Of a stretch of DNA of 20,884 nt, positions 14,631 through 20,884 are shown in pieces. Numbering within the stretch: position 1 is the first letter of the stretch; each line of letters opens with the position of its first letter. The notes beneath the pieces were generated by a model, which was given only the letters and a program-made list of their open reading frames with translations, ran no database searches and was not told the DNA's origin. Location of the stretch: positions 1-20,884 of the forward strand of contig DATLQT010000032.1 in the NCBI GenBank assembly GCA_035535055.1, given 5' to 3'. The position numbers were made by a program, and so were the translations under genes. This DNA is from UBA6019 sp035535055. GTDB lineage: Bacteria; Chloroflexota; Dormibacteria; Dormibacterales; Dormibacteraceae.

Positions 14631-15592
14631 TCCGGTCCATCCTCGCGCTGGCCCTGGCCGCGAGCCTGGTCGCCTGCGGCGGCGCCACCGCCGCCACCGG
14701 GCACCCCGCAGCGCCGAGCCCGGCCACCCCCAGTCCCAGGCCGGTTCCCTCCGCCACACCAACGCCGGTCCCTCAGCAGGCTGAGGCGTCGCTGCCGGAG
14801 GCGCGGCAGGAGGTGGCCTCGGCGGCGACGGACTCCGCCCTCTACGTCGTCGGCGGTTTCGACAGCGCCCGGCGCGACACCAGCTCGGTGTTCGTGTACA
14901 ACGGCACCTGGGGCCCGGGGCCCGCCTTCCCGGTCGCCGTGGACCATGCCGCGGCAGCCTCCCTCGACGGCGCCGTCTTCGTGGCGGGGGGCAACAGCGG
15001 GGGCGTGGCGCTCGCCTCGCTCTTCCGTCTCGACGCGGGAGGATGGACGCAGCTCAGCCCGATGCACCACGCTCGCGGCGCGTTGGCCCTGGTAGCGCTC
15101 GACGGCCGGCTCTATGCCCTCGGCGGCATAGGGGCTGGTGGGGAGGTCGCCGCCGTAGAGTCCTACGACGCGGCGAGCAACAGCTGGAGCGATGTCAGCA
15201 GCCTCCCGCAGCCCCGCGACCACGGCGCGGGCTTCGTGCTGGCTGGCCAGGCCTGCCTCGCCGGCGGCCGCTCGCCCAACACGGCGAGAGTGGACTGCTA
15301 CGACCCGGCGTCCGGGAGCTGGAACCGGGCTCCCGACCTTCCGGCCCCTACCAGTGGGGCGGGCGCAGCGCAGCTCGACGGACAAGTGATCGTCGCTGGG
15401 GGCGAGGACGCCGGCGAATCGGTGCTGGTGAACCACGTCTTCCGGCTCCGGGGCACGGCCTGGACCGACGAGCCGATGCTCACCCCTCGGCACGGGATCC
15501 AGCTCGCAATTCTCGGCGGCCGGGCCTTCGCCTGCGGCGGCGCGACCGCGGCCGGCTACCAGGCGAGCGCCGTCTGCACCTCCATCGCCTAG
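14627..15592 (+). CDS. Kelch-repeat lipoprotein, apparent CTG start
   Basis: 321 residues. Starting at CTG 14627 gives a textbook lipoprotein signal: charged MIRS, a hydrophobic core, and lipobox LVAC with Cys17. A Pro/Ser/Thr linker follows (about 20-50). Six kelch blades then carry the Gly-Gly pairs YVVGG, FVAGG, YALGG, CLAGG, IVAGG and FACGG, with aromatic SYDAASNSW and YDPASGSW strands, enough for a closed six-bladed propeller. No ATG, GTG or TTG codon lies in frame near the signal peptide. The nearest upstream, GTG at 14339, would add about 96 Arg-rich residues read out of phase from the previous gene. CTG overlaps that gene's TGA, and there is no Shine-Dalgarno sequence, so reinitiation is likely. 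Probably a surface-exposed binding protein; ligand unknown. Confidence 0.8.
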   Translation: MIRSILALALAASLVACGGATAATGHPAAPSPATPSPRPVPSATPTPVPQQAEASLPEARQEVASAATDSALYVVGGFDSARRDTSSVFVYNGTWGPGPAFPVAVDHAAAASLDGAVFVAGGNSGGVALASLFRLDAGGWTQLSPMHHARGALALVALDGRLYALGGIGAGGEVAAVESYDAASNSWSDVSSLPQPRDHGAGFVLAGQACLAGGRSPNTARVDCYDPASGSWNRAPDLPAPTSGAGAAQLDGQVIVAGGEDAGESVLVNHVFRLRGTAWTDEPMLTPRHGIQLAILGGRAFACGGATAAGYQASAVCTSIA

Positions 15593-15660
15593 CCTTCTGG
15601 CAGGCGCATGCCGCCGAAGAAGTGGGGGTGCTCGGCCGAGTTTAACTCCGCGCCTTTCGA

Positions 15661-15675
15661 TACCCTGAACCGGCC
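15661..15675 (+). promoter_or_regulatory. Predicted -10 element of the aminopeptidase gene, leaderless
   Basis: TACCCT (15661-15666) ends 9 nt before the TTG at 15676. No purine-rich ribosome site is present in between, and an in-frame TAA at 15643 prevents an earlier start. A convincing -35 is not visible. The rest of the 83-nt gap (15593-15675) shows only a short CTCGGCCGAG palindrome. Confidence 0.3.
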
Positions 15676-17154
15676 TTGAAGATCACCCTCTCGCCGCTCA
15701 CTTCGCTCTCGGTCCAGGCGGACGCAATAGCCATCCCGATCGTCGCCGGACGCGGCCTTCCGGACGAGGTCGCCGAGCTCGACCGGCAGCTTGGCGGCGT
15801 GATTGCGGAGATCATCAGCCGCAGCGAGCACCGGGGCCGGCTGATGGAGATCATGCCCGTCCACCTGTCCGGCCAGGTCCCCAGCCGGCGGCTGCTTCTT
15901 TACGGACTGGGCAGCCTGCGCGACATGGACGGCCAGCGGATGCGCTGGGCCCACCACGAGCTGGTGAGGGTCGCTCGCAGCTACGGCTACCGGACCCTGG
16001 CCGTCGTCAAGGCCCCGCCGTTGGACGACGGCAACCTGGCCGCGGTGGTCGAAGGCTCGATCATGGGCACCTGGGAGCAACGCAGCCGTCAGTCGGGCCA
16101 GCGCGACCGGACTGAGCTCGAAGAGCTGGTCCTGCTCGGGTTCGGGCTCGACCGCGAGCGAGAGGTGGTGGCCGCCGAGCAACTCGGCGAGGCCACCAAC
16201 CGGGCGCGCGAGCTTGTCAACCTCCCCCCCAACCAGAAAACCCCCGAGTACCTGGCCGAGGAGGCGCGCCGGATGGCCCGCCGCCACGAGCTGGAGATCG
16301 AGGTGCTCGGCCCCGACGAGCTGCGCGCGGGCGGGTACAACCTGCTGATGGCGGTCGCCCAGGGCTCCGCCGTGCCGCCGCGCCTGATCTCGCTCCGCCG
16401 CCGGGGCTCCGAGGGCGGCCCGGTGCTGGCGCTGATCGGGAAGGGCATCACGTTCGACTCCGGCGGCATCTCCCTCAAGAAGCCGGAGGGGATGCACAAG
16501 ATGAAGGGCGATATGGCGGGGGCGGCGGCCGTACTGGCCGCCTTCGAGGTCATCGCCGCACGGCGGCTGCCTCTCGACGTGATGGCGGTGGTGGCCTCCT
16601 GCGAGAACATGCCCAGCGGCACCTCGATGAAGCCAGGGGACGTCTTCACCGGCGCCGGCGGGAAGACGGTCGAAGTGGTCAATACCGACGCCGAGGGCCG
16701 CCTGGTGCTCGCGGATGCGATCACCTTCGCCATCCGCCACGGCGCCACCCACATCCTCGACCTCGCCACCCTGACCGGGGCCGCCGCGACCGCCGTCGGC
16801 CACGCGGCGTCGGCCGGCGTCGCCAACGACGACGCCCTCTGGGCGCGGGTCTGGGAGGCTGCCGACAGGGCCGGCGACCGGGTCTGGCGGCTGCCTATCT
16901 ATGCCGATTACTCGGTGCTCCTGCAGAGCCGCTATGCCGACCTTCGCAACGGGGACTACGGCCAGGCGGGAACCATCATGGGCGGGATGTTCATCGAGCA
17001 GTTCGTGGAGGGCAGGCCCTGGGTGCACCTGGACATCGCGGCCAGCTCCTGGAACGACAAGGGCGAGCTCACCACCATCCCGCGCGCGCCGACCGGGGCC
17101 GGGACCAGGATCTGCGCCCACCTGGCGGAACTGATGGCCGCCAAAGCGCGTTAG
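15676..17154 (+). CDS. pepA: Leucyl aminopeptidase, family M17
   Basis: 492 residues. A cytosolic hexameric metallopeptidase that removes N-terminal residues, especially Leu. An N-terminal macro-like domain (1-150) precedes the catalytic domain. All two-metal and catalytic positions of E. coli PepA have counterparts: Lys256 and Asp261 in GKGITFDSGG, Lys268, Asp279 in MKGDMAGAA, and Asp338, Glu340 and Arg342 in the family signature NTDAEGRL. The start is TTG at 15676; no other start fits because of the in-frame stop at 15643. The gene lies 9 nt before the first possible dxs start, in the same frame, so the two are likely cotranscribed. Stop TAG. Confidence 0.95.
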   Translation: MKITLSPLTSLSVQADAIAIPIVAGRGLPDEVAELDRQLGGVIAEIISRSEHRGRLMEIMPVHLSGQVPSRRLLLYGLGSLRDMDGQRMRWAHHELVRVARSYGYRTLAVVKAPPLDDGNLAAVVEGSIMGTWEQRSRQSGQRDRTELEELVLLGFGLDREREVVAAEQLGEATNRARELVNLPPNQKTPEYLAEEARRMARRHELEIEVLGPDELRAGGYNLLMAVAQGSAVPPRLISLRRRGSEGGPVLALIGKGITFDSGGISLKKPEGMHKMKGDMAGAAAVLAAFEVIAARRLPLDVMAVVASCENMPSGTSMKPGDVFTGAGGKTVEVVNTDAEGRLVLADAITFAIRHGATHILDLATLTGAAATAVGHAASAGVANDDALWARVWEAADRAGDRVWRLPIYADYSVLLQSRYADLRNGDYGQAGTIMGGMFIEQFVEGRPWVHLDIAASSWNDKGELTTIPRAPTGAGTRICAHLAELMAAKAR

Positions 17155-17163
17155 GCCTACGGT

Positions 17164-19065
17164 TTGAAGAGGCACTTGCTCGAAGACATCCAGTCCCCGG
17201 CCGACCTGCGGCGGCTGACGCAGCCGCAGCTGAAGGAGCTCGCGGAGGAGATCCGCCGGTTCCTGATCGAGCACATCTCCGAGACCGGAGGGCACCTCTC
17301 GCCCAACCTCGGCGTGGTCGAGCTCACCCTCGCCCTGCACCGCGTGTTCGAGAGCCCGAGGGACGCGATCATCTGGGACACCGGGCACCAGGCGTACGTC
17401 CACAAGCTGGTCACCGGCCGCGCCGCCGGGTTCAAAGGCCTGCGCCAGGCGGGTGGGATGAGCGGTTACCCGTCCCGTGCCGAGAGCGAGCACGACTGGG
17501 TCGAGAACAGCCATGCCTCGACCTCCCTGAGCTATGCGCTCGGCGTCGCCCAGGCACGGTTACGGCGGGGTGAGCCGGGCCACGTGGTGGCCGTGATCGG
17601 CGACGGCGCGCTCACCGGCGGGATGGCCTACGAGGCGCTGAACCAGATCGCGCACCTCCAGCCACCGAACCTGATCGTCGTCATCAACGACAACGGCCGC
17701 TCCTACGCGCCGACCGTCGGCGGGCTCGCCCGACACCTCGCCAACCTTGCCGTGGACCCGCGCTACGAGCGCCTGAAAGGAGAGATCTCGGATCGGTTGA
17801 AGGACCTGCCGGCCGTCGGCGGGGCGGCCAACACCGCGGCCTACCGGCTCAAGGAGAGCCTGAAGCAACTGGTCCAGCCGACCACCGTGTTCGAGAGCCT
17901 CGGTCTCAAGTACGCGGGCCCGGTGGGCGGCCACGACATCGCCGCCCTCGAGGTGGTGCTCGGCCGCGCCCGCGACGTCCAGGAGCCGGTGATCGTCCAC
18001 GTGATGACGGAGAAGGGCCGCGGCTACGGTCCCGCCATCGAGGACGAGATCGACAAGCTCCACGGCGTCAGCGCCTTCGACCCCGAGACGGGGCGAGCGC
18101 GCAAGTCAGAGCTCAGCTACACCGACGTCTTCGGCGAGGCGATCATGTCCGCCGCAGTGCGCCATCCCGAAGTGGTCGCGATGACCGCGGCGATGGCCTC
18201 CTCCACCGGCCTGCTCGATTTCAGCCGCGAGTTCCCCGACCGCTTCTACGACGTGGGCATCTGCGAGCAGCATGCGGTGACGTTCGCCGCCGGGCTAGCC
18301 CTGGCCGGCTGCCGGCCGGTGGTCTGCATCTATTCGACCTTCCTCCAGCGGGCCTATGACCAGGTCATCAGCGACGTGGCCATGCACAAACTGCCGGTGG
18401 TGCTGGTCCTCGACCGCGCGGGGGTCACAGGGCCCGATGGCGCCAGCCACCACGGCATCTTCGACCTCGCCTATCTGCGGGCCGTGCCCAACTTGGCGGT
18501 CGCGGCGCCGGCGGATGAGTCGGAGCTGTCCGGCCTGCTGGAGGCGGCGCTGGAGATGGACGGGCCGGTGGCGATCCGCTACCCGAAGGCGAGCGCCGAC
18601 GTGATGCCGCAGATGCCCGGCAAGCCCCTCCCCGCCGGCCGCTGGGAGGAGGTCCGGCGAGGGTCGGACGCCGCGATCGTGGCGATCGGCAGGATGGTCG
18701 GGGTCGGCCGCGAGGCGGCCGACCTGCTCGCCCGCGAAGGGATCGACTGCGGCGTCATCAACGCCCGTTGGCTCAAGCCGATGGACCCCCGGCTGGTCGG
18801 GGAATGGTCGGAGCGCTACCCGCTCCTGCTGACAGCCGAGGATGGCGTCGCCGGCGGGCTCGGCTCCGCCGTTCTGGAAGCCCTGGCGCCCAGCGGCCGC
18901 GCCGGCAAGGTGCGGATGGCAGCCCTCCCCGACGGCTTCCTGGCGCAGGGCAAAGCGGCCGACATCCTGGCCGCCCACGGGCTCTCCGCCGAAGGACTTG
19001 CCGACCGGGTCCGGGCCGAGGTCGGCCACCGGGCCCGTCCCCGGGCGGCCAAAGCCGCCGGTTAG
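17164..19065 (+). CDS. dxs: 1-deoxy-D-xylulose-5-phosphate synthase
   Basis: 633 residues. A ThDP enzyme condensing pyruvate and glyceraldehyde-3-phosphate, the first step of the MEP isoprenoid pathway. Seen are His44 in GGHLSPNLG, WDTGHQAY (71-78), the ThDP motif GDGALTGGM through VINDN (146-177), and catalytic Glu368 in GICEQHAV. The ENSHASTSLSYALG and NDNGRSYAPTVGG variants are of the actinobacterial type rather than the classical GHSS type. TTG at 17164 is the first possible start after the pepA TAG; a second TTG at 17176, preceded by GAAGAGG, would give the more canonical MLEDIQSP. Its cofactor ThDP ties it loosely to the riboswitch operon in this window. The TAG stop directly abuts the opposing MFS stop. 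Confidence 0.95.
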   Translation: MKRHLLEDIQSPADLRRLTQPQLKELAEEIRRFLIEHISETGGHLSPNLGVVELTLALHRVFESPRDAIIWDTGHQAYVHKLVTGRAAGFKGLRQAGGMSGYPSRAESEHDWVENSHASTSLSYALGVAQARLRRGEPGHVVAVIGDGALTGGMAYEALNQIAHLQPPNLIVVINDNGRSYAPTVGGLARHLANLAVDPRYERLKGEISDRLKDLPAVGGAANTAAYRLKESLKQLVQPTTVFESLGLKYAGPVGGHDIAALEVVLGRARDVQEPVIVHVMTEKGRGYGPAIEDEIDKLHGVSAFDPETGRARKSELSYTDVFGEAIMSAAVRHPEVVAMTAAMASSTGLLDFSREFPDRFYDVGICEQHAVTFAAGLALAGCRPVVCIYSTFLQRAYDQVISDVAMHKLPVVLVLDRAGVTGPDGASHHGIFDLAYLRAVPNLAVAAPADESELSGLLEAALEMDGPVAIRYPKASADVMPQMPGKPLPAGRWEEVRRGSDAAIVAIGRMVGVGREAADLLAREGIDCGVINARWLKPMDPRLVGEWSERYPLLLTAEDGVAGGLGSAVLEALAPSGRAGKVRMAALPDGFLAQGKAADILAAHGLSAEGLADRVRAEVGHRARPRAAKAAG

Positions 19066-20295
19066 CTAGCGCGCCGGCAGGCCGACCGCGGCGCCGTCGG
19101 ATCTCGCGGCGCCGTCGGATCTCGCGGCGGCCGGGCTCGCCGACAGCTCCTGCATCTGGCGCTCGCCGGGAAGGAACCAGGCGAGCAGGATCGTCGCCAG
19201 GACCAGGATGACGTGCGCCATCAGCGACTTCTGGAGTCCGATCGCGTCAGCGATGGCGCCGTTGATGGGTATGCCCACCGCACCGGTGACGAAGCCGAGC
19301 CCCATCACCAGGCCTGACGCGAGGCCCGCGCGGCTGGCCAGCAGCTGCTGCGCCATCAGCAGCATGAGGGGAGCCGTCGAGGCGGCCAGGAAGCCGATCA
19401 GGATCGCGCTGCCGAAGGCCCAGGGTCCTGGGAAGAGCGTGAAGAGAAGGATCGCCGGGACGCTCAGGACCAGCGTCCCGATGATCACCGCCCGGCGGCC
19501 GAAGCGGTCGGCGATGGTCCCGCAGCCGACCGTCCCGACCGCGCTGGCGAGAACCAGGGTGGTGGCCAGCGGGCCGTAGAAGGCGGGGCCGTAGCCGAGC
19601 TCGCGGTACCAGGTCGGGGTGAAGGCCTGAAAGACGCTGACCGTCCAGCTCCGCGACATCATCACCCCGATCACTACCGCCAGCGCGAGGTAGGGCACTG
19701 GGCCGCCGCCGATGGCTGCTTTGGGTCGGGTTTCGATGCCGGTCGGGGTCCGCATCCGCCAGAGCAGGTATGAGCCGCCGACAATCCCGGGGATCACCAG
19801 GAACCCGGTCCCGCGGAGGTCGGCCAACCCAAAGACGAGGATCCCGATCAGGGGCCCGAGCGCGACCCCGACCGTGCCGGCGGTGACATAGATCGACATC
19901 CCCGCGCTGCGCTGCCGCTCCGGCAGCAGGGCCCGGACGTCGAGCGCGCCGCTCGGGTGAAAGGCGCCGGACCCGAGGCCAGAGGCGCAGGCGACCACCA
20001 GCAGGAGCGGGAAGCTGGGGACGAAACCGACCAGGGCGAAGGTGACTGCGGTCCAACCCAGCGCGGCGCCGGTCATCCGGGTGCCGTAGCGGTCGGCGAT
20101 GATGCCGAAGAGCGGCTGCGAGATGGCGGCCATCCCGCTATAGGCCAGGCTGACGAGGCCCACCGTCGCCAGGCTCAGGTGAAATCGTCCGATCAGCAGC
20201 GGATAGAGGACGGGCAGGACCCCGACGTAGCTGTCCACCGTCAGGTGGCCGAGCATCAGGGTCAGCAGCCTGCCGTTGCGAAGAAAGTCCCTCAG
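19066..20295 (-). CDS. MFS transporter, fosmidomycin-resistance (Fsr)-like, apparent CTG start
   Basis: 409 residues with about 12 membrane helices and a motif A in each half (GIIADRYGTRMTG and GTIADRFGRRAVIIG). The opening LGHLTVDSYVGVLPVLYPLL is typical of Fsr-like exporters. The first ATG (20256) falls just before helix 1. Starting at CTG 20295 adds the basic segment MRDFLRNGRLLTL, which family members usually have. CTG has GGAGG (20308-20304) exactly 8 nt upstream and overlaps the DUF2203 stop (CTGA), whereas ATG 20256 has no well-placed site. The C-terminal tail carries a tandem ARSDGA ARSDGA repeat. Substrate unknown; Fsr exports fosmidomycin in E. coli, but the branch is broad. Confidence 0.85.
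   Translation of the reverse strand: MRDFLRNGRLLTLMLGHLTVDSYVGVLPVLYPLLIGRFHLSLATVGLVSLAYSGMAAISQPLFGIIADRYGTRMTGAALGWTAVTFALVGFVPSFPLLLVVACASGLGSGAFHPSGALDVRALLPERQRSAGMSIYVTAGTVGVALGPLIGILVFGLADLRGTGFLVIPGIVGGSYLLWRMRTPTGIETRPKAAIGGGPVPYLALAVVIGVMMSRSWTVSVFQAFTPTWYRELGYGPAFYGPLATTLVLASAVGTVGCGTIADRFGRRAVIIGTLVLSVPAILLFTLFPGPWAFGSAILIGFLAASTAPLMLLMAQQLLASRAGLASGLVMGLGFVTGAVGIPINGAIADAIGLQKSLMAHVILVLATILLAWFLPGERQMQELSASPAAARSDGAARSDGAAVGLPAR
19090..19125. repeat. Two tandem copies of an 18-bp unit
   Basis: The unit GGCGCCGTCGGATCTCGC occurs perfectly twice (19090-19107 and 19108-19125), followed by a partial third. It lies inside the MFS gene near the 3' end and encodes the duplicated ARSDGA of the cytoplasmic tail. 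It keeps frame and looks like recent slippage. Confidence 0.9.
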
Positions 20296-20702
20296 ATCGG
20301 CTGCCTCCCGGGGAATCCGTCGCCGATCCGGTGCCAGTGCTCGACCGCCGGCTCCCCGAGCTTCCAGCAGAGCTCGACCAGCACCCCGTCCCGGTAGCCG
20401 TAGAAGTCGATCAGGCCAATCCCCGGGTCCTTGAGCACGACGCCCAGCCGTTCAAGGCGGAGGGCGTCCTCGGCGAACTCCATCTCCGCGTGCTGCATCA
20501 CCCGCTGGGCCGCTTCGTAGGCGTGCTGCTCAGCCGGCCCAGCGGACGGTCGAGACCTCTTGTAGTCGGCGACCCTCGCGGCCTCCTGGAGCTCAGGCAG
20601 GTTGGCGTAGGCGGCGACGATCCGCTCCACCAGCGGGCGGACGTCGGCCAGCGCGGCGGTGGCCTCCTCGACGGTGTAGGTGCGGGGTGGCAGGAGGCTC
20701 AC
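20292..20702 (-). CDS. DUF2203 family protein
   Basis: 136 residues if read from GTG 20702, or 145 from TTG 20729. Family features: RTYTVEEATAALADVRPLVERI near the N-terminus, a helical middle, and LKDPGIGLIDFYGYRDGVLVELCWKLGEP with HWH near the end, typical of DUF2203. Cytosolic and of unknown function. GTG 20702 has GGGAAG 7 nt before it and yields the usual short N-terminus. TTG 20729 has a TAAGGT 8 nt before it that could be a leaderless promoter. The TGA stop overlaps the CTG start of the MFS gene. Confidence 0.85.
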   Translation of the reverse strand: MSLLPPRTYTVEEATAALADVRPLVERIVAAYANLPELQEAARVADYKRSRPSAGPAEQHAYEAAQRVMQHAEMEFAEDALRLERLGVVLKDPGIGLIDFYGYRDGVLVELCWKLGEPAVEHWHRIGDGFPGRQPI

Positions 20703-20731
20703 GGTTCGGCTTCCCAGACTAACCGGCAATG

Positions 20732-20884
20732 ATGGAAACCTTAGGAACTGTGGTCTACATCGGCACCTCCGGTTGGCAGTACAGGGACTGGCGGCGATCC
20801 TTCTATCCCGAAGATGTTCCGCAGCGGGAGTGGCTCGAGTTCTACTGCCGGCACTTTCGCACCCTGGAGCTGAACAACTCCTTC
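20732..20884 (+). CDS. DUF72 (YecE-like) protein, 3' end missing
   Basis: Only the first 51 residues are in the window. They carry the family opening YIGTSGWQYRDWRRSFYP, then REWLEFYCRHFRTLELNNSF, which matches the TIM-barrel start of DUF72. Function of the family is not established. Two adjacent in-frame ATG codons (20729 and 20732) are possible starts, as is GTG 20750, which would give the more usual short beginning. The gene diverges from DUF2203 across at most 47 bp, so their control regions overlap. Confidence 0.85.
   Translation, partial: METLGTVVYIGTSGWQYRDWRRSFYPEDVPQREWLEFYCRHFRTLELNNSF

Noticed and set aside
15593..15675. Terminator or small RNA in the gap before pepA
   Set aside because: Only a short CTCGGCCGAG palindrome and a weak GGC/GCC stem are seen; no stable hairpin with a T tract.
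15589..17514. A 641-codon open frame on the minus strand across pepA
   Set aside because: It is the antisense shadow of pepA and dxs. The product is rich in Arg, Gly, Asp, Gln and His with no domain, as expected opposite GC-rich genes.
1..20884. TGA recoded to an amino acid
   Set aside because: TGA ends six genes exactly where family C-termini are expected and a downstream gene begins, so it still acts as stop.
1..20884. CRISPR array, defence system, transposon or prophage
   Set aside because: No spaced repeats, Cas, nuclease, recombinase, terminal inverted repeats or phage structural genes were found; the content is metabolic, transport and surface genes.

Overview
The window is one gene-dense, very GC-rich bacterial segment with 18 protein genes (two cut by the window edges), one riboswitch and almost no intergenic DNA. 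I see no rRNA, tRNA, CRISPR array, transposase or phage gene. Strong G/C at third codon positions, an Actinobacteria-like Dxs (an NSHAS motif where the classical enzymes have GHSS), Pro/Thr-rich secreted proteins and many GTG/TTG starts suggest Actinomycetota or an uncultured Chloroflexota/Dormibacterota-type lineage. This placement is inference with low certainty.

Layout. (1) 1-2485: 3' part of a secreted, modular, Ig-like surface protein with a Pro/Thr tail. (2) 2491-6422: a TPP riboswitch heads cytX-like transporter, thiD and a DUF255 thioredoxin-fold protein, joined by 4-nt start/stop overlaps. This looks like pyrimidine (HMP) salvage for thiamine. (3) 6457-10945: a leftward pair (3-hydroxyisobutyrate-dehydrogenase-like enzyme, then aldehyde dehydrogenase) diverges across 35 bp from a natural LutB-LutA fusion with LUD, 2x[4Fe-4S] and two CCG domains. 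(4) 10942-11979: a four-helix membrane protein diverges from a TetR regulator across a short AT-rich gap with a near-perfect 15-bp palindrome. (5) 11976-14191: tdh-kbl, the threonine-to-glycine pathway. (6) 14238-15592: a small membrane protein coupled to a six-bladed kelch lipoprotein. (7) 15676-19065: leucyl aminopeptidase (M17) and dxs. (8) 19066-20884: leftward DUF2203 gene and an Fsr-like MFS transporter, then the start of a rightward DUF72 gene.

The most unusual signals concern how genes are started and stopped. Of 17 visible stop codons, 10 are TAG and one is TAA. All six TGA stops lie inside 4-nt NTGA overlaps with the next gene. Two of those overlaps appear to use CTG as the start codon: the kelch lipoprotein and the MFS transporter, the latter with a well-placed GGAGG. 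Several other genes have a TA-rich -10-like hexamer only 8-10 nt before the start codon, which suggests leaderless transcripts. Two convergent pairs share the tetranucleotide CTAG as both stops. No wholly novel defence or mobile system is evident. The best candidates for new biology are the coding-signal regime, the LutBA fusion divergon, and the DUF255 gene under TPP-riboswitch control.
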